Assembly: GCF_963676685.1 (NCBI RefSeq) | Contig: NC_092353.1 | Coordinates: 8,088,207 to 8,152,206 of the forward strand | Reading direction: 5' to 3' | From: Mytilus edulis | Taxonomy: Eukaryota; Mollusca; Bivalvia; Mytilida; Mytilidae | DNA: 64,000 nt | Part shown: positions 34,922-46,512 of the stretch, piece by piece | Numbering within the stretch: position 1 is the stretch's first letter | Layout: every line of letters starts with the position of its first letter | Notes under the pieces: generated by a model | Databases searched by the model: none | What the model was told of the DNA's origin: nothing | The model's input: the letters and a program-made list of their open reading frames with translations, nothing else | Made by a program: the position numbers and the translations under genes

Positions 34922-35918
34922 CTGTATTAGCTTCCTTTAAATAGAAACACCTCTAATATATATATTATTAGAGTATTTGGGGTAAATTTTGAAAGATTTT
35001 TTTCTGGTTGTATGTAGATAACTATGTACAGCACACTATGTAGGAGGTTTTCTTTCATTTATAAGTTGTTTTTATATATATATATACAGACTGTTTTATT
35101 TTGTATCTTTTTATTTTATTATTTTTTTTTATTATAATAAAGGAAACGTGCACCATAGCAGTATTTACATGTGAGGGTCTTATATGCATGTTTTTTTGTT
35201 TGTTTTTGTTTTAAAACTTAAACATACAATATTTAAAAGTTGTACAAAAACAAAATAAGTGTCTATAGTGATAGTAGTTATATATATATAATTCTATTTT
35301 TTGTAAAAGGATAGAGTTATAGATTAATTTTCTAAAATGAGGTTACTTAATTATTTTAAAAGGAACAAGTATGTATTTTAAAAAGTAAAAGTATATATTG
35401 CATCAATTTTAATATGATAAAATATCTCATAATAGTGAACATCAATTTTCTTGACTGGCGATGTGGAATTTCATTGATAAAAACTAGAATCTTTTATCTA
35501 ATTAAAAAGCTAAAAATAAAAATAAGACAGTCATTAAAAACAAAGTTCTTATTCTTAGTTTCAGTATCATGTAATAAATTTACTTTGTTTTAAGTGGAAA
35601 ATGTGGTTAAAAATATTTTGGCATCATATAAAATTATCATTTATAATACAGGAGCTTGTAATTAATTTTAATTATTTTAATTATATGATAACATTTCTCA
35701 TTTTATAGGGATTTTAAATTTAAATTATACTCATAATTTAGAGCTGAACTCGCATTCGGGTGATTATCAATTCAACTTGATGAATATCCTCCTTTTGTCT
35801 CCTTTACTAACACATTTATTTGAATCGTCTATCTCTAGTCCATGTAATGAGAATTTGAATATATTTGTTTCTCCATGTTTAACATATTTAATAAAACAGT
35901 TCTTATATGTATAAACAT
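34922..35918 (-). other. 3' region of the LINE
   Basis: AT-rich, without ORFs. It lies between the end of the RT frame and the GAA tail. The C-terminal thumb part of the RT expected after YRTYVIP is missing, so part of the coding region has been lost. It contains ACTCGCATTCGGGTGATTAT at 35754, complementary to the 5' leader. Confidence 0.55.
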
Positions 35919-38638
35919 TTATCCGTTTTTGCTTGGTATAACATATGTTCTATAAATTTGGTAGGAGATTTCTGGGTTGAGTCCATTGGTGCCATGTACT
36001 CCAGATCCCATAAGAGCATACCTTGTTCTTCTTGCTGTTTGAATTCTGTCTTTTACGTTGAAGTTATTTTCTGAATCATCTGTTCTTTTTACTCCTAGAT
36101 GTTCACTGCAATCAGTGGTTTTTACTTTTTTACCATCCATAGTCCAGTTGTAATCAGTTTTAATTTTTGAGCAATCGATTATTTCAGTTTGTGTAGGATG
36201 TATTTTGTAATGATGTTCCTTTGCATACCTGTCTATAACATTCAACATTATTTGGAGCTCATGCTCATTATTTGAGATGAAGGCGATATCATCGGCACAG
36301 GTTGGTGCTCCTATATAGATGTCTCCTAGATGGTAACCCAAGGAATTCTGCTCTAGCTCAACTAACAAATCCTGCACAAATATTTTATATAGATGAGTAG
36401 AGAGTATCCCACCTTGTCAAACTCCTTGTTTTATTGTGAAGGATTCGCTTACCCCATCTAGCCATTTTACTTTGGAGCTAAGCCCATTATATAGTTCTGT
36501 TAGGATCTTCCAATAGGTGGGGTGAATATTCTGATCAATGGCCTTGTCCATAAGAATTATATGCTGGACAACATCAAATGCTGACTGAACATCTAGAACA
36601 GATATATAAAATTTTTCAGTTGACTTTTTGATTTCATAGCGGGCTTCAGATATAAGCAGACTTGACATTATTGGTGACAATCCTTCTGTAAATCCGAACT
36701 GTAGCAATGTTTTTGATTTTAGATTTAGTTTTCCTATAAAAGCATATTCAAAGGTTTTTCCAATAGTAGCTGTGACTGTTATACCACGATAGTTCCCCAT
36801 GATAGTTGGATCTTTTTGTTTTTTCAGTACTGGAGTAAGTAGGCCAAAAGTAAATGCTGTTGGTACTGCTTTATTCAGTAGGATGTTGTTAAAAATTGAT
36901 GTTAATGCAGGGGTAATAGTAGTTTTGGAGTACTTTAGATGTTCAGCTGATATCCCAAATTCATCAGCACTTTTTTTGGTATTAAGCTCATCTATTGCTT
37001 TCATGACTTCTGTATCTGTAAAGAGTTCTGGTTCCACAGTACTTTGGTCCATTGCTTGTTCATATAGCTGCTGTCTGATTTTACATAGGTTGAGATAGTT
37101 ATTGTCAAATAACTCTTCCTTTGGGACACTCAGGTCCTCATAGTAGGACGCAAAACTTCTTCTTTGATCTTCTGGTATGAAATTCAATTCCCCATTGATT
37201 TTTAAGCAGTTTGTAGAAGTTTGTTGGCTGCTACGGTTCCTATTGATTAGTCTATAGAAAAGTTGGGTATTTGGGTTGTCCATTATCTGTTGATATAAAC
37301 TTTGTCTACTGACAGCTTGTTCCATTCTTACTTTGCTACGCAATTTTCTCTTCTCCAGCTTAAGTGTTGTAGCTAATGGATGTTCTTTCTGTTTACCAGC
37401 TTCTTGCCACTGTTTGTATATATTTCTGCAAGATTTTATAAGTATTTGAACTTCTGGGGATGCTTTCCATTTTGGACCCTTAAGTTGCAGGAGTTTTGTT
37501 GGAATTGTAATATTTCCTGCTCTTACAAGGCTATTTGTTAGAATATCAACCTGTGTGTTAATGTTATTTTCATCCACTATTGCAGTTATATCCTGTTGTA
37601 TGAGCCTGTTGTATTGGTTTGTATCCATTTGGTCCCATTGTAACTTATACTTAGCTTTTCTGTTTTTATTTGCAGATTTCACTTTTGCTGGTATGTCTAT
37701 TGTTATAATGACTCTGACTGAGGTATTTGCTGACAGATTGATACTGGATTTTTCATCTATAGTGTAGTTTAGTACTAGTTTTTTGTCTTGAACTAGTATA
37801 TAGTCAATTTGTGATGAAGATGACCAAGCATGATGGAAAAATGAGTGCTTTTCGCATATATCTTGTCCTGTTGATAAACCCATTTCTGCCACAAAGTTCT
37901 TCAGCATCTTGTCATGTTTGTTACTTCTCGTAGATAAGAGTGTCCCATTCAAATCTCCACAAAGTATAACTTTATGAGTCTCCTGATACTTTTGTATGAT
38001 ATCATATATTATATCCAAACATTCTGTATATTCAAATTGGGAGTCTGTATTGCAAGTTGGCATGTATGCATTTATAATACATAGTTCTTGTGAGGCTGTT
38101 ATTAGTATTGCAATTACTCTTTCATTGCCATCTTTTAGCTTTTTAATGCTGTTAGTCCATGCATTTGGCCATAATATGGAGACTCCAGCTTTGCCTTTAG
38201 GAAGTTTAAAACTGTCTATTGGGTCATTGGTATCCGAACATCTTGTATGATTTTCCATATCTGGCAGTATGTTTTTAATTTCTCTAATTTGAAAATCCCA
38301 TAAGAAGTGCTCTTGAAGACATACTATTGATTTTGACAGGTCTAAAGAATGTAAGAATGTAATATTTGTTTTTAATCCTTCAATGTTGTTTGTGATAATC
38401 TCTATTGTTGGATTAGAATCTTTACCTTTCCTGCAGCTTGTTCCTGATCTGGCGGGCGGCTTTCTTGGGCTAGTACACGAAAATTTCCCTGCTCTTTATC
38501 TGTTTCACTGGTGTCATTGATTGTCTGTTCTTTTAGGTTGTCAGATGTTGGATGTGTACAAGACAAGTGTTCTGTCAGGGTATTTTGATGTTTTTCAATA
38601 TCCTGTGATGGTATATTTATTTCATTATGTGTATCCAT
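35919..38638 (-). pseudogene. LINE ORF2: endonuclease and reverse transcriptase, with frameshift and stop
   Basis: The ORF starts at 38638 (MDTHNEINI), 66 bases after the end of the PHD ORF. A frameshift lies near 38410-38440. The APE-type endonuclease follows: IITNNIEGL, CLQEHFL, NAYMPT, CGDLNGTLL and SQIDYILV. The usual final SDH is not evident; the region reads ANTSVRVIITIDI. RT motifs are ELNTKKSADEFGISAEHLK, GNYRGITVTATIGK, ISVLDVQSAFDVV (motif A) and CADDIAFIS (catalytic ADD). A TGA at 36417-36419 interrupts GV-QGGILS, where Arg is usual, consistent with a CGA to TGA transition. The frame ends at 35919, short of the thumb. Confidence 0.88.
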
Positions 38639-38704
38639 CCTCTGGCTTCGGTCGAGCGTGCCAGTTAATCCTTGATTGTGTGTTCTCCTGTCAAGGGTTT
38701 TTAT

Positions 38705-40886
38705 TTATCTTTTTATAGAGATATCCCTATCTCTCTCTCTTTGAGTATTGATGTTCTGCTGCTTTTGTATTGTGTTAGCTCTTACTGCATTTTTTTGGTT
38801 TTGTTGACCTGTATGATTCATATTCTTGTTGTAATTTTGAGGATGTGGCAGGAGTCCTGGTTTTGTTGTCTGTTGTATAGGCTCAGGATTCAATGGATGG
38901 CTTGTTGCATTCATTCTTCGTTGATTCTGTTGCCCTATGTTTGGATTGATATGTGTATTTGACAAGTTGTGGTGTTGATATTGCCCTTGTTGTCTTTGCA
39001 GTACTTCAAATGGAGCAGTTGGTATATAAACTCCTGATGTCTGTTGATGATACAATATGTTGGTATAGTATATGAACTTTGCATCTGCCTCCCAGTTGGC
39101 ATAGTATATGGACCTTGCATCTGCATCCCAGTTGGCATAGTATATGGATTATGCATCTCAGTTGGCATAGCATATTGATTGTACCAGTTGGCATATACAT
39201 TGGTATGTTTGTCGTTGGCACATATTGGTTTGTGTATGCTGTATGTGTATATTGTGGTATCCCATGATTCATCAAGTGTGGGTGAGATGGAAAATTTCCT
39301 GTACACATATATGGATTTGTAGGAGGATGGTTTTTGACCTGTAGCGCAATTTGAGTTGTGAGTGCTGTTTGAATACACATATTTTGCGTCATTTGGGCTT
39401 CAATTGCTCTTAATCGATGTTCAAGCAGCATTTCTCTCATGTTGTTATGCGCCATCCATTCTTGTTGGTTATTATCAATCCTGGTTGTATTATCAGTTCT
39501 TGTCTGGTTTTGATTTGGTTGATCATTTTGCGTTTTGATTGTCTCTATAACAGTTCTCATGTGTTTAATTTCGTTTTCAAGATTCAGTATCCTGGTCTTT
39601 TGGGAGACTATAATTTCATCTTTATCTGATCTTTTTGTCCCAGTTGATGATTTGGACCCCTTTTTCTTGTCTGTGGATTGCATTGATGTTTTGTCGATGT
39701 TCTGACTATTCTCATATGATTGTCCTGATGCTTTCTTCTCTTGGGATTTTGTATCCATTTTTATTATGGGTTGAATTGGTGATATTACCCTTTTGACCAG
39801 AGTCTCATCTTCTGTTGCTTCTGGAAGCATTTTCTGATCTTCATTTTGGTCATCAGGATTCAAAGTTTTTATGGCTTCCTTTTCCTCTATCAATATTTCC
39901 TTGATGTTCTCTGTATTATTATTTTCTAAGCTCTGATCTTGAATTTCCTGTATACTCTCTATATTATGTATTTGATAAGTCTCTACATCTGTGCTTGAAT
40001 CTTCTGGAGGATTATGTTGTTCTTCATCGCACTCCATGTAATTTCTGCTCTCATATAGCATGTCGTCATTGCAGAATCTGCATATGTATTCTATATGTTT
40101 TAGCTCTTCACTGCCTATATTCTTCGAGATGTTTTCACACTCATAGTGGTACCAGTAGTCACACCTATCGCAGCCTATCCCATCTTCTACATATTTTCTG
40201 CAGGATGGACATATACTTGTGTCTGATTCAGCTCCTTGTAATTCTACATTCTGGTTGTTTCTATTGTATATATTCAAACTAGTTTCATTGTCTTTTTGAT
40301 GACTACCCTGCCTATTGTCGCTGTTTGTTATAGACTTTTGTATCACTTTTGAAGAGTACTTCTTCATTTGAGATATGCAGGTATGAATACTGTTGTTAAG
40401 TAATTGTACCTCGCAATATTCCTTTCTAATTTTTTCACATAGTTTATCAAAAATGTCATTGATAAATATATCTACTCTCTTTCCATTAACGTTCATTGAA
40501 CAGCTGGTATGGTATAGATTAATGGAGAATTTCAATACGCTGCCGGCTTGTCCATTTTGTTTCCTGTTATATACTCGGTAGCATGAGTCAACTGTTAAAC
40601 CTGCCTCCTCGACTCCATCTTGTTTTTGTACTACGGCAAGGCTGTTTTCATCTGTAGAGTTCAGTATTTTGTGTATTTCTCCTTTTAGTATTTCATATGC
40701 TCCTGCACTCATTTCTACAACGAAATTATTTCCTGCCTTAAGTTCGTATTTTAAATGTTGTTTCTGGCAGGCATCTGATTTTTTTTGGAGGGCTTTCTCT
40801 TTATTTAAGGTATACAGCCTGGTGTTAATTGTTGATGGTTGAAGATCTCCTGTTGAGGCTGTTTTCCTAAATTTCCTTAATTCCAT
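38705..40886 (-). pseudogene. LINE ORF with PHD finger and coiled coil (frameshifted near its end)
   Basis: The first frame (40886-39006) starts MELRKFRKTASTGDL. Residues about 120-150 (INLYHTSCSMNVNGK) resemble the N-terminal domain of mollusc LINE ORF1 proteins. Residues 226-272 form a PHD finger with spacing C-x2-C-x9-C-x2-C-x4-H-x2-C-x18-C-x2-C. A Ser/Lys/Glu-rich stretch and a heptad segment (RILNLENEIKHMRTVIETI) follow, then a Gln/Asn/Pro-rich tail. The tail has short repeats of the type PYTMPTGMQMQ. Two frameshifts (near 39190 and 39060) move the tail into other frames, ending at 38705. It is probably the nucleic acid-binding ORF1 protein; PHD fingers are known in some LINE ORF1s. Confidence 0.8.
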
Positions 40887-41039
40887 ACTTTCTGATATTT
40901 TTTTTTGTCTATTTTATCAATATATTGTTTTGTTGTTGGATATATATTGGATTTTTTTTTTATTCTCTTTAACTAATCAGTAACTCATAGAATTCAGTCT
41001 ACTTTTAATATCTATATATGGTTATCCACAGAGGTATAG

Positions 41040-41068
41040 TGGTGTAGCGCGGAATCCCACGCTGACCT
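41040..41068 (-). ncRNA. LINE leader stem-loop, copy 1
   Basis: The minus strand reads AGCGTGGGATTCCGCGCT, a 7-bp stem (including one T-G pair) with tetraloop GATT. GGT and ACC outside can add 3 bp across a small internal loop. Compared with copy 3 the loop changes C to T only. Confidence 0.65.
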
Positions 41069-41251
41069 AACCCTGATTGTGGATGGTAAGCTACTATGTA
41101 TGGTGTAGCAGATTTTTAAATATTGTTATGTTCTCTGAATCCTATATCCTGACTTTTTAAATATATATTCGGATATGCTGGTTATTGCAATGGACTTTTT
41201 ATTATAGGTTTCAGGACAGAGATCTAAACAAAGTTATCCAGTTGAGCCAAA

Positions 41252-41280
41252 TGGTATAGCGCGGAGTCCCACACTGACCT
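41252..41280 (-). ncRNA. LINE leader stem-loop, copy 2
   Basis: The minus strand reads AGTGTGGGACTCCGCGCT. The only stem change from copy 3 (C to T) turns a C-G pair into T-G and keeps the stem. Confidence 0.65.
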
Positions 41281-41310
41281 GATACTCAGTATCTGGAAAA
41301 CTGTAATTAG

Positions 41311-41339
41311 TGGTATAGCGCGGAGTCCCACGCTGACCT
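41311..41339 (-). ncRNA. LINE leader stem-loop, copy 3
   Basis: The minus strand reads AGCGTGGGACTCCGCGCT, with loop GACT. It is 60 bases after the esterase stop codon and about 425 bases before the PHD ORF start. Confidence 0.65.
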
Positions 41340-41398
41340 TAAATTTTGTTGTCCTGATCACTATAATGATTTTGTTGTTTTTTTGTTTTTTTTATCCT

Positions 41399-42256
41399 CT
41401 AGTTGTTATTCAGATCCTTTTCTTTTTCTTCCCCTTGTTTTTCTATTATCCAGCAATCTTTGATAGTCTGAAGAGTGAACTTCATTAACCAAGCACGGGC
41501 TAGATGGTCGTTAGGATGAATCCCGTCATATAACAAACTGATGTTGTAAAGGCGCCTGCTTTTGACGTCGCCGGCGTGTCTGCTACTTTCTCCTTCACCT
41601 TTATATTTTCTTGCTTGCCTGTTAGACGTTCTATACAGGTCACTGTTAAGACTAGAAGGATGATGTTGACTTTCTAAATTTATATTTTTGATGGCTTTGT
41701 TGACCTCTATGATTTGATGTTCTAATGTATGGTCTTCGTCTTGTTGTTCTTTTTCCTCCGTATCTTTCAATTTGTAATTTTGGTCCTTTTTCTTTGACTT
41801 CTGAATTTTATTCCACTCAACAATGGAAAAGAATGGGATTTCAAGGATAGTATATTTACTATGTGGAGAGAGCTTTTCGAGTTGTTTTATTATTTCCCTG
41901 TATTTTGTAGTAAGATGTTCAACAATATCCTGTGTATCTTGGTACCGTATTTTGATCTGTCTTGTTCTTTTATTCAGTTCAGTAAAATCACAGGTACCAA
42001 TAAGAATGTATAACCAGATATTCCTATCTATGAGTTGTAGCTCTGTTTCTAAGTTGTCTTCTAGCCAAGACACTGCTGAGTTAACGTTGCGACCTCCTTC
42101 ACACCAAAAACTAATTTCTCTATGCTGCTGATGAAATTTTTGTTTTTGTATTTTGGCCCCAATGCTATCACTCAACAGAACTGGTTTGTACTTTTGTGGC
42201 CCTTCTGGTGTTGGAATTGGCCTGCTAGCGCTCTTTTTCAGCTTTATCAATGACAT
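41399..42256 (-). CDS. LINE ORF with SGNH/GDSL esterase-like domain
   Basis: An open frame extends upstream to 42457, but its beginning is a low-complexity run of Phe over a homopolymer. The in-frame ATG at 42256 (MSLIKLKKSASRP) is the likelier start, giving 285 residues. LLSDSIGAKI near residue 28 is the block I Ser motif (SDS instead of GDS), LIGTCDF resembles block III, and YDGIHPND near the C-terminus supplies the Asp-x-x-His of block V. Between them is a long Lys/Glu/Gln-rich insertion. Esterase domains of this type are known in ORF1 proteins of CR1-like LINEs. Here it stands as a separate ORF 5' of the PHD ORF. The frame is intact, although the downstream ORFs are not. Confidence 0.75.
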   Translation of the reverse strand: MSLIKLKKSASRPIPTPEGPQKYKPVLLSDSIGAKIQKQKFHQQHREISFWCEGGRNVNSAVSWLEDNLETELQLIDRNIWLYILIGTCDFTELNKRTRQIKIRYQDTQDIVEHLTTKYREIIKQLEKLSPHSKYTILEIPFFSIVEWNKIQKSKKKDQNYKLKDTEEKEQQDEDHTLEHQIIEVNKAIKNINLESQHHPSSLNSDLYRTSNRQARKYKGEGESSRHAGDVKSRRLYNISLLYDGIHPNDHLARAWLMKFTLQTIKDCWIIEKQGEEKEKDLNNN

Positions 42257-42664
42257 ACAGGTAGGTTGTTTTCTTTTAAAGACTTTGTAATAATAATAAG
42301 CTTCCGGATTATCACCCGAAATGCGAGCCCAAACGTTTATTTTATAAATATGAAACAAGACAACTGAAAAAATATTAATATGAACAACGGGGAAAATAAA
42401 TAAGACAGAAAAAAAAAAAAAAAAAAATTCAAGACAAAAATAAAAAATGGCGGTCAATATGAAATATATTTATGTTTTTTTTTTGTTTTGGGAAAAACTG
42501 GATTAATACAAGTTTTGTTTTGTTTGTCTCAATGTGTATGTATATGTGCTGTACAAGTTTTATACAATGTGCATTAAATAAGATGCCAAACTTAAAACAA
42601 TTTCTCTAAATTTCTCTCGTAAAATTTTTCACTTCCACTTCTTTCAAGCCTCACTTTCAAGCCT

Positions 42665-43000
42665 CCAGCCCAGTAGTCAACATTTCGGTGTTGACATGAA
42701 TATCAATAATGTGGTCATTTTTATAAATTTCCTGTTTACTAAACTTTGAATTTTTCGAAAACTAAGGATTTTCTCATACCAGGCATATATTACCATAGCC
42801 GTATTTGGCACAACTGTTTGGAATTTTGGATTCTCAATGCTCTTCAACTTTGTAGTTGTTTGGCTGTATAAATATTTCGATATGAGCGTCACTGATGAGT
42901 CTTATGAAGACGAAATGCGCATCTGGCGTACTAAATTATAATCCTGGTACCTTTGATAACTATTTAAACCACTTGGTCGACGCCACTCTGGTGAGGGTAA
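42665..43000 (+). repeat. Tandem ribozyme-bearing repeat (right part)
   Basis: Continuation of unit 2 (42665-42891) and start of a truncated third unit that breaks off after GACGCCACTCTGGTGAGGGT near 43000. See 34429-34908. Confidence 0.8.
42892..42930 (+). ncRNA. Hammerhead ribozyme-like motif, copy 4
   Basis: Core CTGATGA and GAAA are intact, and stem II GTCTT/AAGAC is kept. Stem III has a C to T change next to GAAA (GAAATGCGC), which gives a T-G pair at that position. Confidence 0.5.
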
Positions 43001-43380
43001 CATGTGAACTATGCTAAGATTCAAGTGAATAGACCTTGACTGAGGGGGAGGTGCCAACTATTATTCATGGAAATGTGATGTGCCAATGCCAATGCTAATG
43101 CAACTAAACACCAAATCATCATCGACTTACCATAAATGGTTCATCTTAAACTGACATAATCACAAGCTTTGAAACTTGTTTATTTTTCAAGTAAACAGAC
43201 CATGACTGAGGGGAAGGGCCAAATAATCTCCATTGCAATGATAAAACAACTACCAAATATCATTGACCTAACATCTAGTGATTTCCCCTTACACTGATAT
43301 AATCACAAACTTATACACTGTTGACCCCACTGCTTGAAAACAACACACTACGTTTTGCCATTGAAACTTTGTTGTGGTGA
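43001..43380 (+). repeat. Degenerate repeat with GACTGAGGGG phrases
   Basis: (A/G)TAGACC(A/T)TGACTGAGGGG(G/A), GCCAA(C/A)TA and CCACTGCTTGAAAACAACAC recur here and at 55875-56035 in the same orientation. Probably a diverged dispersed family. Confidence 0.5.
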
Positions 43381-46300
43381 GACAAAAATGTCTTTCAATG
43401 TGATGAAACAAATTGGAGAGGTAAAGGTCTCTATGACAGTGATAGTATTACAGGGTCCACATTATGATCTTTGTTAAACTCTAAGAGACTGTTAGAATAG
43501 ATGAGCCTGACTCAAAATCATTTAACAGGTAAAAAATAAAACTTCATACAATTAAGGACAATTTATTTTGCATCTGATAGTGAAAAGATTTAACAAATGA
43601 ATAAAACAAAACGGTTATCCTTTAGATCAAGGCGGATCACAGTCAAAATATTAAACTAAAGTAATTATATATATATAGCATTGATTTTGTACATCTATTA
43701 ATAGTCAGTTTAACTTATTATAAATACAAACATAATGGTATTAAATACAGTTGATAATTTAAGAGGAGAAAACTGTCAATTAGTCAAAACCACAGTTATA
43801 TATATATTATTTTTGAGTTGTAAGGAATATTTTCTTGTAAACCGTAACATTTTTTTATACTGAAGATATCTATTTTCATACAAGGGTAACACATGTCAGT
43901 CCAGTCTTACTATCTATTGATACAAACATTTCCCTCATCTTGTCCATAAAAGACGACATTTCTCATACCATTGTAAGATGGATCAATAAGTTATATTATC
44001 AAACCATTTTATTCTATTTGAGGAAAGAGAATACAAATTTTGTCTTGCATACTTCTATTTTTTTACTTAAATTTTTAACAAACTCTTTTTAAAATAAAAA
44101 AATGTCCACTGTATTTTTCACTTGAGAAGCATAATAAAATAACAGTCCTGTCTTTGGATTAATTAGAGATTTGTGATTGTCTACCCCTAAATTGACGGTA
44201 ACTTTTCTAATGTAATACATGCACTAAAACACTTTTCAAATAAAACATTTGAATTATCCATGAAATGTTGACTTCAATTATGGGACATAGTTTTACTTTA
44301 ACAGACAACAAGAGAAATGTTTTAACAACAAGAGACATGATCAAATCAAAAATTATGTTTCACATTAAATTAGAATTCTATTTCAATTGCATACACATTA
44401 ATTTGCATTTCAAACAAACTGCATCATGAACATACTAAATTGTAGAATGATTTTGATTGCAAAGATATTTTCCCCTATTGGTCACTCTGTTACATAAAAT
44501 TAAGTACAATCTTTATAGATCACTTTCTTCATTTGAAAAAAAAATGTCAAGTCTCATCTGTAGAATATTTAGAAGAAAATATGCTGAAATCAATGCCTGT
44601 AACATAGTATATATATTTATATATATTTTCATTTATAGTGATTCAACAAAAATTTACATTAATACTCAAATTCAACATTTTTTATTTTCACAAGAGCTAT
44701 AATCCATAAAATTAATAAAAATTAAACATGTATAGAAGAAAAACACTGAATACAAACACGAAATCTGGAAGTTCAACTCCCTTCAAATATGAATAGAAAA
44801 CTATTTATAGATTTTGAAACATAATTATTCATAACAAACATTTATAAAAATGTCCAACTTAAAAATATCCTTTCATAAAATATCCTCTTACTATACAAAC
44901 AGATCAAGCTTTTATACATATCATTGAATTCTTACTTTACAAATAAATCATCCTTTTATACATAATAGACATCTTACTATATAAACAGCTCATCCTCACA
45001 TAAATATTATACAAATCTTACTTTGCAAACAGTAAATCCTTTCATAATTAAAGTAGAAATCTTACTATATAAACAGGTAAATTGAGGATAACTTTGTCCT
45101 TAATTTGACACATGTTTCCAAAGTCTTGGGGTGAGTCATACAACCAAATGTGGGTATTATAGAATTCTTATTAACAGTGCATTTGTTTGTGACTTCTATG
45201 TATGTGCCTGTCCCAAGTCAGAAACTTGTCATTTAGTGGTTGTCGTTTGTTACTGTTTTGTTTTTCCTTCAATTTTTTGTACATTAATTTAAGAGCCAAT
45301 TTTGTGATTTTGGGCCCCTTTATAGCAGACTATGCAGTATGACCTATAGCTTTTAATTTCTGTGTCATTTAGTCTATTGGAGAGATGTCTCATCGGTAAT
45401 CATATACCACATCTTCATTTTTTATAGTTTGTGCACATCCTTAGAGCGTTACTACAATTATTGCCTTTATTGCCTCTACATCAAAATGTTATTGTTTACT
45501 ATTAGCCATGGCTTTATACCTTAATTAATAGACAGATTTCTGGTGAGTGGTTGATAAGACATTGACACAAGATTGATATTGAGAACTAATGTTCATTTAG
45601 CTATGGAGGCATAATACTAATCATCAAGAAGACAAGTAAAATTAACCTATACTGAAAGCAAAACAATTTAATAACTTAATTAAATGAGACTCTATAGGTT
45701 TCAAATATCAACCAAAATCATTTCCAGAAGTCTCCATTGATCCTTCCATTATTAACTGGAATCCTTATAGGAGCTTTACCTTCTTATCAAAAATGAAATT
45801 TTCCTAAAAATCATTAGTAAGACATATGGTTTTTACTCTATGTGATAATGAACTCTATACAATGCTTCAATTACAATGCTTGGAAAAATTGTTTTTAATT
45901 ATTTTTACAATAATTGAATAAAAATATATATACGGAGACAAACATACAAATTCAGTGGTATTGGAGAAATCTGAAGTTTAAGTTATGTTTATGGTATCAT
46001 GGTACAAAATATGAAAAATAAATCAGCATTCAAAAAGTCATTTACAGAATTATTACCAACAGAAAGAAGATGCAAAATGGGGAAGATAGACTTGTGCATA
46101 TGAATGTGCTTTTTTCCCCAATTGTAGTTAACATAACTAAATAAAAGACAAAATTGTAGTATGCAAATGGAAATTATCAGTGAGATTTTCCAACTCAATT
46201 TTACAGATTGGTCGTAAGATGATAAAAATACATAAATATCCATCTTTTTTTTTACATTTTCTTGATTGAACTTGGAAAAAGAAATGAAAAATTTTAATTT

Positions 46301-46512
46301 GGAATATATCAATAAAATTATTACTTTCTGCATTCACCAGAAAACCTAAAATTAGGCATTTTTTATGACAGAAATTGTTCTCAAGCTGCTGCAGATAATT
46401 ATATAGCTTGGCAGATATGTTTCTGCATAGAGTACATATAGATAAATGACAAACTGATGTTAGATCTTTGACATATGCCACAGTGAAGCATGAAGATGAG
46501 GCACTGAAATAA
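43381..46512 (-). other. Downstream region of the synaptotagmin gene, possible long 3' UTR
   Basis: AT-rich, no ORF with a recognisable domain. A SINE-like tract lies at 45190-45425 (GTGCCTGTCCCAAGTCAGAA to GAGAGATGTCTCAT..ACCACATCTTC). A poly(A) site for the minus-strand gene cannot be fixed from sequence alone; several TTTATT (AATAAA on the minus strand) occur. Confidence 0.4.

Larger units (their letters stand above)
34909..42664 (-). mobile_element. Near full-length three-ORF LINE (7.76 kb)
   Basis: The element is read on the minus strand from about 42664 to 34909. Both borders fall inside one unit of the 355-bp repeat (GAGGGTATC at 34900-34908, CAGCCCAGTAG from 42666). The 3' border is a short GAA repeat (TTCTTCTTCTTC on the plus strand, 34909-34921), as expected for a LINE tail. 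Order: 5' leader, esterase ORF (42256-41399), leader with three stem-loops (41339-41040), PHD ORF (40886 to about 38705), endonuclease-RT ORF (38638-35919), then about 1 kb of AT-rich 3' sequence. No clear target-site duplication. Frameshifts in two ORFs and a stop in the RT show the copy is dead. Confidence 0.85.

Noticed and set aside
36799-40581. Plus-strand ORFs across the LINE (36799-37098, 37996-38250, 39995-40282 and others)
   Set aside because: They are shadows of the minus-strand LINE ORFs.
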